DNA from: Rossellomorea marisflavi
GTDB taxonomy: Bacteria; Bacillota; Bacilli; Bacillales; Bacillaceae_B
Length of the DNA: 64,000 nt
NCBI RefSeq assembly: GCF_001274775.1
Contig: NZ_LGUE01000004.1
Span: 232,163-296,162, forward strand
Direction of reading: 5' to 3'
This document shows, piece by piece, positions 40,259 through 49,464 of this stretch. Position 1 is the first letter of the stretch, and the number at the start of each line of letters is the position of its first letter. Under the pieces are notes generated by a model. It made no database searches, was not told the DNA's origin, and was given only the letters and a program-made list of their open reading frames with translations. The translations under genes and the position numbers were made by a program.

Positions 40259-41290
40259 CTATCTTCGAAACTCCATCTTCAGGCCGGGAGCGGGCTCCGA
40301 CGATTGCTTCAGGAGTTCGCGCGTATCGGTGCGGATCCAGTACCACTGGGTCATCGCACCGAATCCGACCTTTACCTTGAAGGAGCCGTCCGGCTGTTCA
40401 TCCGCATGGATCTCGATGAGCTGCTCCTCTTCTTTGAGGACATTGAACGCATGGAAGGACCGGACATAACCTCCTTCGAGAGGCAGCGTGCGGAGAAGGA
40501 GTTCAACCGAAAACGTTTCAATGGGAAGATGATGGAGTGACACCCTCTTCTCTCTCCCATCTCTCTCGATCATCACATGATCTCCGGCATACACCGCTCT
40601 GACACCGCCTCCACCGGTATCCTCAACGGAAAGAGGACGATTTGTGGCCGCCATCAATCGGGTCACGGTCCTTCGGTTCCCCATTTCTTCAGATGTGAGG
40701 GTCTGCTCCCTCACCAGCACCGCGCCGCCCTCTTCGAATGAAATCCGTTCACGCGTTTCCCCGATGATCCTCTCCACGCCTTCTTCTATTAGATACACCT
40801 GTTTGACATCTTCAGATGCCTCCAGACACCCAAGGCCATCTTCAGACCTCTCTTCCAGCACATGATGCAAATAATCCCCATGCCCCCTCGCCAACGGAAT
40901 ATCCCCTGGTGAGGACATCCAGAACAAGGTGAGCTGCAGCCCCTCTTCTTCTCCCCCGCCAGAGGGATCATGCTGCCATTGATCAGGAGCATCCCGCTGA
41001 TCCAAACGATAAAAATGCCTATGATGGGTGCTTCCATCATCCGCTTGCCACCTGTCGTCGGCAAGGAATACAGGCTTTCCCCATTCCGTCAGGCCGGTCT
41101 CCTCGATCATTTCCCGGACGACGGCTGCTTCAGAATTTTCTCCCTCCTCCACCGTCCCTTTGGGGATCTGGATACCCGCTTCAAGGATCGGATGCTGGAA
41201 CACCAATACCTGGGGTCTTCCATCGTGGTTTCTTGTTATGTATCCGTACGCTTTTTTGATCGGTTCCACTCTTTCCTTCTCCCTTCCCAT
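40259..41290 (-). CDS. Nudix hydrolase fused to an additional C-terminal domain
   Basis: A 343-residue protein. Residues about 8-150 are a Nudix domain with the full box GTVEEGENSEAAVVREMIEE-TGL (about 45-67; G-x5-E-x7-R-E-x-x-E-E-x-G-L). Residues about 155-343 form a second, beta-rich region (VERIIGETRERISFEEGGAV; LLLRTLPLEGGYVRSFHAF; DGSFKVKVGFG) that looks like a DUF3108/lipocalin-type barrel, not a Nudix repeat. This combination is unusual. It stands alone, divergent from the LysE gene. Substrate is unknown; no reading of the second domain's function is offered. Confidence 0.75.
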   Translation of the reverse strand: MGREKERVEPIKKAYGYITRNHDGRPQVLVFQHPILEAGIQIPKGTVEEGENSEAAVVREMIEETGLTEWGKPVFLADDRWQADDGSTHHRHFYRLDQRDAPDQWQHDPSGGGEEEGLQLTLFWMSSPGDIPLARGHGDYLHHVLEERSEDGLGCLEASEDVKQVYLIEEGVERIIGETRERISFEEGGAVLVREQTLTSEEMGNRRTVTRLMAATNRPLSVEDTGGGGVRAVYAGDHVMIERDGREKRVSLHHLPIETFSVELLLRTLPLEGGYVRSFHAFNVLKEEEQLIEIHADEQPDGSFKVKVGFGAMTQWYWIRTDTRELLKQSSEPAPGLKMEFRR

Positions 41291-41381
41291 AAAGGACTCA
41301 TTTCTTCCATTTAAATCCTTCTTTCATTCTACCGGATTTTTCTCTATACTAAAATGAAACTTCTGAGGAAATTATGCACAT

Positions 41382-41996
41382 ATGGACATCATTTTTCTAT
41401 TAAAAGGCCTGCTCATCGGCTTCACCGTGGCAGCACCCGTCGGCCCGATCGGGATCCTCTGCATCAACCGCACCCTTTCCAAGGGGCGCTTGACGGGATT
41501 CGTATCAGGACTGGGGGCCGCGTCAGCCGATGCCATCTACGGATGCATTGCCGCATTCGGCCTGACATTCATCACGAGCTTTTTGATCAGCCAGAAGCTG
41601 TGGCTTCAGCTGATCGGCGGACTCTTCCTCTGTTATCTCGGTATCCAGACTTACCGCTCCAGGCCTGCAGGTCATGCTGCTTCTGCACGGGGTGGCGGAC
41701 TGCTGAAATCCTATACCTCCGTCTTCTTCTTGACGGTGACAAACCCCATGACCATCCTTTTCTTCATCGGGATCTTCTCCGGGATCGGTCTCGGAAAGTC
41801 CAGCTTCGACATGGGCTCGGCCCTTCTCATGGTGACGGGCGTGTTCCTTGGATCAGCCGCATGGTGGCTCTCCCTGAGCTTCGGCGTCAGCCTGTTCAGG
41901 AAAAAATTCTCGGATGACAGCCTCGCCTGGATCAACCGTCTATCGGGGATCATCGTCTTCGGTTTCGGGGTGTTCGCCCTTCTTCAATTGCTCTGA
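41382..41996 (+). CDS. LysE family amino acid exporter
   Basis: A 204-residue membrane protein with about six hydrophobic segments. The N-terminal GLLIGFTVAAPVGPIGILCI (about residues 9-28) and GFVSGLGAASADAIYGCIAA (about 39-58) are signatures of LysE/RhtB-type exporters. KSYTSVFFLTVTNPMTILFF (about 109-128) is the conserved middle motif. It would export an amino acid or similar compound. Start ATG 41382 is preceded by GAGGAAATTATGC. No regulator is adjacent. Substrate is unknown. Confidence 0.87.
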   Translation: MDIIFLLKGLLIGFTVAAPVGPIGILCINRTLSKGRLTGFVSGLGAASADAIYGCIAAFGLTFITSFLISQKLWLQLIGGLFLCYLGIQTYRSRPAGHAASARGGGLLKSYTSVFFLTVTNPMTILFFIGIFSGIGLGKSSFDMGSALLMVTGVFLGSAAWWLSLSFGVSLFRKKFSDDSLAWINRLSGIIVFGFGVFALLQLL

Positions 41997-42030
41997 TGCA
42001 CCTTCTTTTATGGAAGGTGCTTTTTTTTGA
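41996..42030 (+). terminator. Terminator of the LysE gene
   Basis: GCACCTTC and GAAGGTGC form an 8-bp stem around TTTTATG, followed by eight Ts. Confidence 0.9.
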
Positions 42031-42042
42031 TAAGCACCCCAC

Positions 42043-42063
42043 TTGACATACCCCCTATAGGTA
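42043..42063. promoter_or_regulatory. csoR promoter -35 box with CsoR operator
   Basis: TTGACA (42043-42048) runs directly into TACCCCCTATAGGTA (42049-42063). A G/C tract flanked by TA and T, as in TACCCCCTATAGGTA, is the known kind of CsoR site in csoR-copZA promoters. Copper would release CsoR and allow transcription. Confidence 0.75.
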
Positions 42064-42122
42064 CACTACACTGAACTCAAATGAGAAAAACAGGAAGCAA
42101 CGAGCTTCCGGGAGGTGATCGG

Positions 42123-42434
42123 ATGGAAGATGGATTGAATGACGGCATCTCCTGCCGCAAGAGTCATCACCCAGAAGAGGTGAAACGGAATCTCACCAGC
42201 CGGCTGAATCGTGTCGAAGGGCAGATCCGCGGCATCAAAGGCATGATTGAAAAGGACGTGTACTGTGACGATGTGATCACACAGCTTTCGGCGACCCAAT
42301 CTGCCCTTAACAGCGTTGCAAAGATCCTCCTCGAGGGTCATTTGAAGGGCTGCGTGGTGGACCGTCTCAATGAAGGGGACGATTCGGTCCTCGATGAATT
42401 TGTCGTCACGATTCAAAAGCTGATGAAAAAATAA
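42123..42434 (+). CDS. csoR: Copper-sensing repressor CsoR
   Basis: A 103-residue helical repressor. SRLNRVEGQIRGIKGMIEK (about residues 26-44) is the signature, and the copper ligands Cys48 (VYCDD), His73 and Cys77 (GHLKGC) are all present. ATG 42123 follows GGGAGGTGATCGG. It represses its own operon with copZ and copA until Cu(I) binds. copZ starts 38 bp downstream. Confidence 0.93.
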   Translation: MEDGLNDGISCRKSHHPEEVKRNLTSRLNRVEGQIRGIKGMIEKDVYCDDVITQLSATQSALNSVAKILLEGHLKGCVVDRLNEGDDSVLDEFVVTIQKLMKK

Positions 42435-42472
42435 CCCGTACCGGAAATACCCAACCAAAAGGAGCGATTATC

Positions 42473-42679
42473 ATGGAACACATTACATTGAATGTACAAG
42501 GAATGTCATGCAACCACTGCGTCAATGCCATCGAGAAGAATGTAGGCGGTCTTGACGGTGTTAAAAAGGTCAACGTAAGCCTCGCGGATGCCAAGGTCGA
42601 AGTGGAATTCGACAATGCCGTTGTCGGCCTCGACGAGATCAAGGAAACCATCGACGATCAAGGCTATGACGTTGTGTAA
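42473..42679 (+). CDS. copZ: Copper chaperone CopZ
   Basis: A 68-residue heavy-metal-associated domain with the copper motif GMSCNHC (about residues 10-16) and a ferredoxin-like fold. It carries Cu(I) to CopA or CsoR. AAAGGAGCG precedes the ATG. It lies between csoR and copA, with a hairpin between it and copA. Confidence 0.93.
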   Translation: MEHITLNVQGMSCNHCVNAIEKNVGGLDGVKKVNVSLADAKVEVEFDNAVVGLDEIKETIDDQGYDVV

Positions 42680-42689
42680 AGAATCAAAC

Positions 42690-42720
42690 GGGGGTGCAGA
42701 TCATGCACTCTTTCTTTTTC
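42690..42720 (+). terminator. Intra-operon hairpin between copZ and copA
   Basis: GTGCA and TGCAC flank GATCA, followed by CTTTCTTTTTC. A modest hairpin with T-rich tail may stop part of the transcripts, raising CopZ relative to CopA. Confidence 0.55.
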
Positions 42721-42763
42721 ACATCAATATACCCTTGCCAGGTATAAAGGAGGCTTGACGATC

Positions 42764-45178
42764 ATGAGTGCAAACAAGAAGGAAACCACCCTGCACATCT
42801 CGGGCATGACGTGTGCCGCCTGTGCGAACCGGATTGAAAAGGGACTGACTAAATTGGACGGTGTCGAAATGGCCACCGTGAATCTCCCCCTTGAGAAAGC
42901 TTCCATCTCCTATGATCCTGCCAAACTAGGTGAAAAGGACTTCGAAGAGAAGATCGACGCTCTCGGGTATGGAGTCATCCATGAAAAAGCCGAGCTTGAG
43001 ATCACCGGGATGACCTGTGCCGCCTGCTCGGCCCGTATTGAAAAGGGGCTGAGTAAACTTGATGGCGTCGCATTTGCAAGCGTCAATCTCGCCCTTGAGA
43101 AGGCGGTCATCTCCTATCACCCTTCTCAGACCTCTGTCAGCGACATGATTGCAAAGGTTGAAAAGCTCGGGTACGGCGCCCACCGGCCATCTCAGGAAGA
43201 TTCGAGCGATCACAGGGAGGAAGCCATCAAGGTCCAGAAGCGGAAGTTCATCCTTTCGGCCATTCTCTCCCTTCCGCTCCTTTGGACGATGGTAGGCCAT
43301 TTTTCGTTTACTTCCTTTCTGTACGTACCCGATTTCCTTACTAATCCCTGGGTCCAGCTGATCCTGGCCACACCCGTGCAGTTCATCATCGGGGCACAAT
43401 TCTACATCGGAGCTTACAAGGCACTGCGGAATGGAAGTGCGAATATGGATGTCCTGGTGGCCATGGGGACATCCGCCGCTTACTTCTATAGCCTGTACCA
43501 GGCCATCGTGACGGCCGGAAGCCATCACGGGCCCCATCTGTATTTTGAAACAAGCGCGGTCCTCATCACCCTGATCCTCCTCGGGAAGCTGTTCGAAGCG
43601 AACGCAAAGGGACGTTCATCCGAGGCGATCAAGACGCTCATGGGTTTGCAGGCGAAAACGGCCCGTGTTTATAAGGACGGGAAGGAAATCGACACCCCTG
43701 TCGAAGAGGTGATGATCGGAGACATCGTCATCGTCAAGCCTGGCGAAAAGATCCCCGTCGATGGAGAAGTGACGGAAGGTTCTACCTCCATCGATGAATC
43801 AATGCTGACGGGTGAAAGCCTACCCGTCGACAAGGAAAGAGGGGATTCCGTATTCGGTTCTACGGTGAATCAGAACGGTTCCATCCGGATGAAAGCCCAG
43901 AAGGTCGGACGCGATACGGCACTTGCCCGGATCATTAAGGTGGTCGAGGATGCCCAGGGCTCAAAGGCACCGATCCAGCGCCTCGCGGACAGGATATCAG
44001 GCATCTTCGTTCCCATCGTGGTGGGCCTCGCCCTCCTTACCTTCCTTATATGGATCGTCTGGATCGAGCCGGGTGACTTCACCCAGGCCCTTGAAGTGTT
44101 CATCGCCGTCCTTGTCATCGCATGTCCGTGCGCCCTCGGCCTTGCCACACCGACTTCGATCATGGCCGGTTCCGGACGGGCGGCGGAATTCGGGATCCTG
44201 TTCAAAGGCGGGGAGCATCTGGAACAGACCCAGCTCATCGACACCGTGGTGCTGGATAAAACCGGGACCGTCACGAACGGAGCACCCGTCTTGACCGATC
44301 ATCTCATGGCTGATTGGGTGAAAGAGGATGAATTCCTGCGACTCGTCGCCTCCTCGGAGCAGCAATCCGAACATCCCCTGGCACAGGCCATCGTCCAAGG
44401 TCTAAAGGATAAAGGGGCACTCCCTTCTTCCACCTCATCATTCGAGGCCGTTCCCGGTAAAGGCGTCCGCTCCACAGTCGATGGACGGCATGTGCTGATC
44501 GGCACCAATGCATTCATGGATGAGAACGGGGTGGAAACCGCCTTTGTCGCAGAAGATAAAGCAAAGCTTGAATCACAAGGAAAAACGGCCATGCTGGTAG
44601 CCATCGATGGACGATACGCCGGACTCCTCGCTGTTGCCGATACGGTAAAAGAAACCTCAAAGGCTGCCATCGAACGGCTCCAGAACATGGATATCACCGT
44701 CATCATGATGACGGGTGACAACACGCGCACAGCAAAAGCGATCGCCTCCCAGGTGGGCATTCAAGAGGTGATTGCAGAGGTCCTCCCCGAAGGAAAGGCC
44801 TCTGCAATCAAAAATCTACAGAAATCCGGTAGGAATGTGGCCATGGTCGGGGACGGCATCAACGACGCCCCTGCCCTTGCCACGGCCAATGTCGGGATGG
44901 CCATCGGCACCGGGACCGATATAGCCATGGAGGCCGCTGATATCACCCTGATCCGTGGTGATCTTCACAGCATTGCCGATGCGATCCTGATGAGCGCCAA
45001 GACCATGCGCAACATCAAACAGAACCTCTTCTGGGCCTTTGCCTATAATACAATCGGCATCCCCATAGCTGCAGCCGGGCTCCTTGCCCCTTGGGTGGCA
45101 GGGGCCGCCATGGCCTTCAGTTCGGTGTCGGTCGTGTTGAATGCATTGAGACTGCAACGCGTGAAAAAATGGAGTTAA
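42764..45178 (+). CDS. copA: Copper-exporting P-type ATPase CopA
   Basis: An 804-residue P1B ATPase. Two N-terminal metal-binding domains each have GMTCAAC (about residues 13-19 and 81-87). The membrane domain carries [20 protein letters not shown] with the CPC transport site. The phosphorylation motif is DKTGTVTNG, with TGDN and [10 protein letters not shown] in the hinge, and SEHPL in the nucleotide domain. AAAGGAGG precedes ATG 42764; TTG 42755 is too near. It pumps Cu(I) out of the cell. Last gene of csoR-copZ-copA. Confidence 0.95.
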   Translation: MSANKKETTLHISGMTCAACANRIEKGLTKLDGVEMATVNLPLEKASISYDPAKLGEKDFEEKIDALGYGVIHEKAELEITGMTCAACSARIEKGLSKLDGVAFASVNLALEKAVISYHPSQTSVSDMIAKVEKLGYGAHRPSQEDSSDHREEAIKVQKRKFILSAILSLPLLWTMVGHFSFTSFLYVPDFLTNPWVQLILATPVQFIIGAQFYIGAYKALRNGSANMDVLVAMGTSAAYFYSLYQAIVTAGSHHGPHLYFETSAVLITLILLGKLFEANAKGRSSEAIKTLMGLQAKTARVYKDGKEIDTPVEEVMIGDIVIVKPGEKIPVDGEVTEGSTSIDESMLTGESLPVDKERGDSVFGSTVNQNGSIRMKAQKVGRDTALARIIKVVEDAQGSKAPIQRLADRISGIFVPIVVGLALLTFLIWIVWIEPGDFTQALEVFIAVLVIACPCALGLATPTSIMAGSGRAAEFGILFKGGEHLEQTQLIDTVVLDKTGTVTNGAPVLTDHLMADWVKEDEFLRLVASSEQQSEHPLAQAIVQGLKDKGALPSSTSSFEAVPGKGVRSTVDGRHVLIGTNAFMDENGVETAFVAEDKAKLESQGKTAMLVAIDGRYAGLLAVADTVKETSKAAIERLQNMDITVIMMTGDNTRTAKAIASQVGIQEVIAEVLPEGKASAIKNLQKSGRNVAMVGDGINDAPALATANVGMAIGTGTDIAMEAADITLIRGDLHSIADAILMSAKTMRNIKQNLFWAFAYNTIGIPIAAAGLLAPWVAGAAMAFSSVSVVLNALRLQRVKKWS

Positions 45179-45180
45179 CC

Positions 45181-45218
45181 AAAAAGCCCGCCGGATTCCG
45201 GCGGGCTTTCTTCTTTTT
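45181..45218 (+). terminator. Terminator of the copper operon
   Basis: AAAGCCCGCCGGA and TCCGGCGGGCTTT form a 13-bp stem, followed by CTTCTTTTTAAG. Works for copA and possibly the convergent lipoprotein gene. Confidence 0.9.
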
Positions 45219-45224
45219 AAGAAG

Positions 45225-46442
45225 TCACTTCAGCTTGAATGAAACCGTCTTTCCTTCAAACAGTTCCTTTGCTTTGGCATTTTGAAGATGGGCGATCTCC
45301 ATTTCAAAGGATTTATCCTTCCAGATCTTTTCGTATTTCTCCTTATCCAATACAAAGATCTGCAGAAGTTCACCGGATTCACCAGGTTCGATCACATCAT
45401 CGTACGCGTAACCTGTGAGCATCGGTTGGTCGAGGGTGTAATCCGCTCCGCCATCGATAAGCAGCTTCGATGTTGGCGATCCCTGGGAAAGCTGTTCTTT
45501 CCCACCGTTCTCAACCTGGAGCTTAACGGTAAGAAGCACCATATCCCCCTTGAAGTTGCTGAACTTGGGTGCTTCCACGGCATTCGGCGTGAATTCAGCA
45601 AACTGATATCCTTCGAGGGTGAAGGTCAGATCGCCGATTTTTTCATTCGTGCCGATCCCTTCTTTTTCATCCACCATGACCTTTTCACCCATATCATTCT
45701 TTGTGGTGAGATCCTGATAGAACTTCTTGTTATCTGCCACCTTTTTGACTCCTGCTTCTGTCAGTCCCACGTTGAAGATCCCCTTTTCACCGATGAGAGA
45801 GTTGTAATCGTCCTTCTCAGCTTGGGCTGCAGGTACTTCAATGGCAACAGTTGAAACATCCATGGCCTTCTCCAGATCACCCTTACTCATCGTGTAGGTG
45901 TAGTAGCCTGTGATCGTTTCACCTTTTTTCCAAAGATATTCATTGTCCGGAGTGAGCATCTCTTTGATCTGCTTGTCCTCAGGCAGAAGCTCACGATAAT
46001 TATCATAGGATTTATCCGCCCCCGAGAAGGTCATGTTTAAGGTCGGATTGTAATAGACATCCTGATCCGATTCATTTTTCAACGTATATTTGGCAAGGAC
46101 AACGGCACCATCCTCTTCTTTTTTGAAAGGTGTCCTGTGCTCCTCATCCAGCCCGTTCAGCTCAAGGACCTGATACTCATCCAATGATACCTTGATGCCC
46201 TCAGTTTCATATTCCTGTTCAGGCTTCGTGTTTTCAAACACTTTCTTTGCGGACCCGCCCGTTTCTTTCTCCATAAAGGTAATCAGATCGCTGAACTCCT
46301 GATTGCCCGAATCCTTCGATTCTTCCTTTTTCGTCTCTTCTTTCTTCCCGTCACCACTTGCTTTCTCGTCTGCCTGTCCACAACCGCTCACCGCGAACGC
46401 AACCAGCACTGCAAGCATGATGCTTATCCATTTTTTACTCAA
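45225..46442 (-). CDS. DUF5068-like lipoprotein
   Basis: A 405-residue lipoprotein. The signal peptide (KKWISIMLAVLVAFAVSGC, lipobox Cys about residue 20) is followed by a charged linker and two similar beta-rich modules (AVVLAKYTLKNESDQDVYYN and DMVLLTVKLQVENGGKEQLS), as in the DUF5068 family of Bacillus. TTG 46442 is the likely start, 8 nt after GGAGG; the in-frame codon at 46457 lies within that site. It is anchored outside the membrane. Function is unknown. No close partner gene is adjacent. Confidence 0.7.
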   Translation of the reverse strand: MSKKWISIMLAVLVAFAVSGCGQADEKASGDGKKEETKKEESKDSGNQEFSDLITFMEKETGGSAKKVFENTKPEQEYETEGIKVSLDEYQVLELNGLDEEHRTPFKKEEDGAVVLAKYTLKNESDQDVYYNPTLNMTFSGADKSYDNYRELLPEDKQIKEMLTPDNEYLWKKGETITGYYTYTMSKGDLEKAMDVSTVAIEVPAAQAEKDDYNSLIGEKGIFNVGLTEAGVKKVADNKKFYQDLTTKNDMGEKVMVDEKEGIGTNEKIGDLTFTLEGYQFAEFTPNAVEAPKFSNFKGDMVLLTVKLQVENGGKEQLSQGSPTSKLLIDGGADYTLDQPMLTGYAYDDVIEPGESGELLQIFVLDKEKYEKIWKDKSFEMEIAHLQNAKAKELFEGKTVSFKLK

Positions 46443-46570
46443 AATCCCAACCTCCAATCAAAACTAGGTACAGTCTATCATGTTCTAGTATTTGTAAATA
46501 TGAGAGGAAAGTAGGTTTTTCCAAATGGTGGGATACAAAAATATGTAAAATAATTCATTATTTAGGTATA

Positions 46571-46606
46571 AAAACCCAAAAGAACCCGACAGGATCTGTC
46601 AGGTTC
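46571..46606 (-). terminator. Terminator of the MerR-type gene
   Basis: AACCTGACAG and CTGTCGGGTT form a stem in the leftward direction, followed by CTTTTGGGTTTTT. Confidence 0.65.
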
Positions 46607-46658
46607 CGACCAATTTCTTTCATAAAACCCATTAATACCTAGGGGACTTCCTTCCCAT

Positions 46659-47027
46659 TTATTGGAGGTTCTTCTCAATCTCCCCGTAGGATACGAGCTT
46701 CTTCTTGATCCGCTTCAAGTACTCGAACTGGGAGCTCAGCTTCGCTTCGACATTCTGCTCGTGCTGAAGAAGGAGTTTTCGCCTCTCCTCTTTTGTGGCA
46801 TCCCCCTCCATATAAAGAGCCACATACTCTTTGATTTCCCTGATAGGCATGTCCGTTTCACGGAGGGCCCGGATAAAATAGATCCATTCAACGTTCACAT
46901 CATCATACACCCTGATTACCTTATCGTTCCGCTCTACAAATGGCAGGATGGACTCTTTCTCATAATATCGCAGGGCGGAAGCTGGTACACCCGTCATTTC
47001 CGTGATTTGTTTCATGCTGTATGTCAT
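46659..47027 (-). CDS. MerR family transcriptional regulator
   Basis: A 122-residue MerR protein. The helix-turn-helix is MKQITEMTGVPASALRYYEK (about residues 5-24), and the wing RVYDDVNVEWIYFIRALRET follows, ending in a long coiled coil (about 75-118). The C-terminal has no cysteines, so it is not a metal sensor. ATG 47027 is chosen as GGGAG lies further upstream than at ATG 47036. It is isolated, with no divergent target visible. Effector is unknown. Confidence 0.8.
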   Translation of the reverse strand: MTYSMKQITEMTGVPASALRYYEKESILPFVERNDKVIRVYDDVNVEWIYFIRALRETDMPIREIKEYVALYMEGDATKEERRKLLLQHEQNVEAKLSSQFEYLKRIKKKLVSYGEIEKNLQ

Positions 47028-47116
47028 CGGCCTCATCTCCCTATTTAGCTTGCTCCGTTAAAGTGTCCTCTATCACATACTGAAGGAGCTTTCAACAACC
47101 GCCCCACCAGTGGGCA

Positions 47117-47143
47117 ACAAAAAAATGCCGGGATACCCGGCAA
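47117..47143 (-). terminator. Terminator of the methyltransferase gene
   Basis: TGCCGGG-TAT-CCCGGCA hairpin followed leftward by seven Ts. Confidence 0.8.
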
Positions 47144-47163
47144 GTTCTTTGCTGGATTACAGT

Positions 47164-47958
47164 TTACAGTCCAGGACACCAGCTTATGCCCCTTTTCCCC
47201 TTCCTCAGTTTGAATACGAGGAAATTCGGGTGGATCAGGTCTTCCCTGTACTCAGGATCCTCCCCCACCAGTTCATCCGACGGTCTCGGTTCTACCATTT
47301 CATCAATCTCGAAACCTACTTCCCTGATGGCAGTCATGTACGTGGTCAGGCTCCTATGGTAAAAAACCACTTTGTTCTCGGCCTCTTCGGGAAACGCCTG
47401 TTCATAGACCCCTTCAAGGAAGTATCCGGATACTCGCCACGCTTCCTTTTTACCCCGTCCATCCCGGATCCATCCGCTTCCCGGCGTGATGAAGCACGGG
47501 TGGAGGATGGAAAAGATGAGGGTCCCGCCTTCTTTCAGGAGCCGGAAGCATTCCCTCAGAGCCGCCGTGTGATCTTCAAGATCCTGAATGACCATATTGG
47601 ACACGATCGTATCAAACATCCGATCATCCAGGAAATTCAGATTCTCACAGTTTCCGTGGTGGTAGTGGATCCCGGATGATTCCGGCGCCTTCGCTTCGGC
47701 AAGCTTGAGCATTTCCGTGGAATAATCCACGGCCGTCACATGGGCCCCCTTCCGTTCGAGGAGCCGGCTCAAATACCCTTCCCCGCAGCCTGCATCGAGG
47801 ATCTCCGTCCCTTCCACATGCCCGAGGAGGGAGAAGATCGCGGGATTCAAGAGGATTCGCCTGCTCCGGTCCCCTTCCTCCGTGTAGCCTGCCGTGAATG
47901 CCTCCGCGTGCTCATTCCACCGCTCGATCGCTTCGTCTGTTGATAGATTCTTTTTCAA
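47164..47958 (-). CDS. Class I SAM-dependent methyltransferase
   Basis: A 264-residue methyltransferase. Motif I is ILDAGCGEGYLSRLLERKGA (about residues 53-72), the strand-2 acidic end is AVDYSTEML, and motif IV is DTIVSNMVIQDLEDHTAALR (about 115-134) followed by LLKEGGTLIFSILHPCF. It is of the UbiE/Methyltransf_11 type with an extra C-terminal region. AAAGAGGGCG precedes the start. Monocistronic. Substrate is unknown. Confidence 0.83.
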   Translation of the reverse strand: MKKNLSTDEAIERWNEHAEAFTAGYTEEGDRSRRILLNPAIFSLLGHVEGTEILDAGCGEGYLSRLLERKGAHVTAVDYSTEMLKLAEAKAPESSGIHYHHGNCENLNFLDDRMFDTIVSNMVIQDLEDHTAALRECFRLLKEGGTLIFSILHPCFITPGSGWIRDGRGKKEAWRVSGYFLEGVYEQAFPEEAENKVVFYHRSLTTYMTAIREVGFEIDEMVEPRPSDELVGEDPEYREDLIHPNFLVFKLRKGKRGISWCPGL

Positions 47959-48090
47959 TGTACGCCCTCTTTTCGTCAGAAAGTCGTAACGTTACGCTCC
48001 TTGTGCACTTCTTTATTTTCACCTTGAATCAAAAAAATAAATAGACTTATATTCCGTTTTTTTGTATCATGTAGATAGAGTCATACCTAT

Positions 48091-48134
48091 AAAAACAAGC
48101 CGGAGATTTCCATACGAAATCTCCGGCTTTTCTT
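48091..48134. terminator. Terminator after the 58-residue membrane protein gene
   Basis: AAGCCGGAGATTTC and GAAATCTCCGGCTT form a 14-bp stem around CATAC with a T-rich side in the leftward direction. Confidence 0.88.
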
Positions 48135-48138
48135 GTAT

Positions 48139-48315
48139 CTACTGCCTCTTCCCGAGGTGACGGATGATCAGGATGATGGCGAGGATTCCCATGGCAATGA
48201 ACAGGAATGATTCCACGCCCCAGCCCGACTTCAGGATCACCCATGAATCATAGAGGGCGAAGAAGCTGACGATGGCCAAGGTGAAGTAGATGAAGAGCAA
48301 TAGTTGTTGTTTCAT
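48139..48315 (-). CDS. Small two-segment membrane protein
   Basis: A 58-residue protein with two hydrophobic segments (about residues 5-24 and 36-52) and a basic C-terminus (RHLGKRQ). ATG 48315 follows GGGAGGAAACC; a longer frame to 48396 reads back into the divergent gene's leader. Function is unknown. Strong terminator downstream. Confidence 0.68.
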   Translation of the reverse strand: MKQQLLLFIYFTLAIVSFFALYDSWVILKSGWGVESFLFIAMGILAIILIIRHLGKRQ

Positions 48316-48400
48316 AATCGGTTTCCTCCCGGCCTTATTTTGGCATAGAACGGGTGCGCCGGCAAGGAGCGATTCGCATTTCATAAAGGAGGACAAGAAA

Positions 48401-48922
48401 ATGATCCGCTGGAAAAATCAACGTGAAGAAACCGAAGAACTCTCCCTCACTGAAAAGGACGGGTGCATCACGATCCAGAGCACGGTGCATCATTCAGCAA
48501 CGGAAATCCGCTACAGCCTAGAACTGGATCGATCCTGGACGTTCAGGAAAGGGTCTATCCGCATCGGTGACCGGTCCTTGACCCTTCATGCCGACGGATC
48601 AGGAAGCTGGTCCGACGGGGAACACGGGCCCATCGAGGAGCTGACCGGAGCCATCGATATCGACATCTCCTGCACCCCTTTCACCAACTCCCTTCCCATC
48701 AATCGAATGGAGTGGGTGCAGGGCCGAACCGTGAGTATGGACGTCGTCTATCTTTCAGTGCCTGATCTCACATTCCGGAAGGTCAACCAGCACTACACCC
48801 TTCTCCGGGATTCAAACGGTATCAGGGAATTCTGTTATCAAAGCCCCACCTATGAATCCAGCATCTTTGTAGACAGGGAAGGGCTGGTGGTGGATTATCC
48901 CGGCTTGTTCCTGAGAATCTAG
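48401..48922 (+). CDS. Putative glycolipid-binding family protein (DUF1089-like)
   Basis: A 173-residue protein. TEIRYSLELDRSWTFRKGSI and the later GAIDIDISCTPFTNSLPINRM (in two runs, about 87-107) match the putative glycolipid-binding family: ISCTPFTNTLPIRR-like is its core. C-terminal segments FRKVNQHYTLL and FCYQSPTYESSIFVDREGLV follow. AAAGGAGGACAAG precedes ATG 48401. No signal peptide. The biological role of the family is unclear. It is monocistronic with a strong terminator. Confidence 0.78.
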   Translation: MIRWKNQREETEELSLTEKDGCITIQSTVHHSATEIRYSLELDRSWTFRKGSIRIGDRSLTLHADGSGSWSDGEHGPIEELTGAIDIDISCTPFTNSLPINRMEWVQGRTVSMDVVYLSVPDLTFRKVNQHYTLLRDSNGIREFCYQSPTYESSIFVDREGLVVDYPGLFLRI

Positions 48923-48959
48923 TTTTCTGTGTAATGAGAGAGCGAAGCCGGATCAAACA

Positions 48960-49007
48960 GGAAAACGCCCGGCAGCATCTGGGTCCCTTGCTGCCGGGCG
49001 TTTTGTA
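48960..49007. terminator. Bidirectional terminator
   Basis: AAAACGCCCGGCAGCA pairs with TGCTGCCGGGCGTTTT across GGGTCC. It lies between the convergent glycolipid-binding-like and Nudix genes. Confidence 0.88.
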
Positions 49008-49013
49008 AAACCA

Positions 49014-49445
49014 TCACTTCACTTCCATGGTTTCCTGAAAAAAGAGAGACTTGTAAAGGGCAGCGTGGGCAAGGATATGCCCCAGGCTCCCTTCTCCTGC
49101 ATAGTGCGTCTGATCGGTGAAGTCGACATCCAGTGGAGACCAGTAGAGTTCATTCTCTTCTCCGTGCACTTCGACGTCACGCGTGCATCTCCCCGCGTAG
49201 ACTTCCAGGTCGAATCCCGAGAGATGATAGGTCAAATCCATGAAGTGGAAGAGGGAGACATCTTCCCCCGTAAGGCCCGATTCCTCCTCCATTTCCCTGT
49301 AGGCGGCAGCCTGACCTGATTCACCCTCTTCGATCTTCCCTCCGATAAAGTTGCTCAATCCTTGATACGGATCCTTCCTCCTCCTGCACAGAAGGACCCT
49401 ATCCATCGCTTCATTAAAGATGACAATCAGATTATATCGTTTCAT
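49014..49445 (-). CDS. Nudix hydrolase
   Basis: A 143-residue Nudix hydrolase of the short MutT type. The box is GKIEEGESGQAAAYREMEEE-SGL (about residues 36-58; G-x5-E-x7-R-E-x-x-E-E-x-G-L). It opens with IVIFNEAMDRVLLCRRRKDP and would bind metal and cleave a nucleoside diphosphate-type bond. The start precedes the ABC operon end by a short gap. Substrate is unknown. Confidence 0.82.
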   Translation of the reverse strand: MKRYNLIVIFNEAMDRVLLCRRRKDPYQGLSNFIGGKIEEGESGQAAAYREMEEESGLTGEDVSLFHFMDLTYHLSGFDLEVYAGRCTRDVEVHGEENELYWSPLDVDFTDQTHYAGEGSLGHILAHAALYKSLFFQETMEVK

Positions 49446-49464
49446 GGCCGGATCCTTTCTGTTG

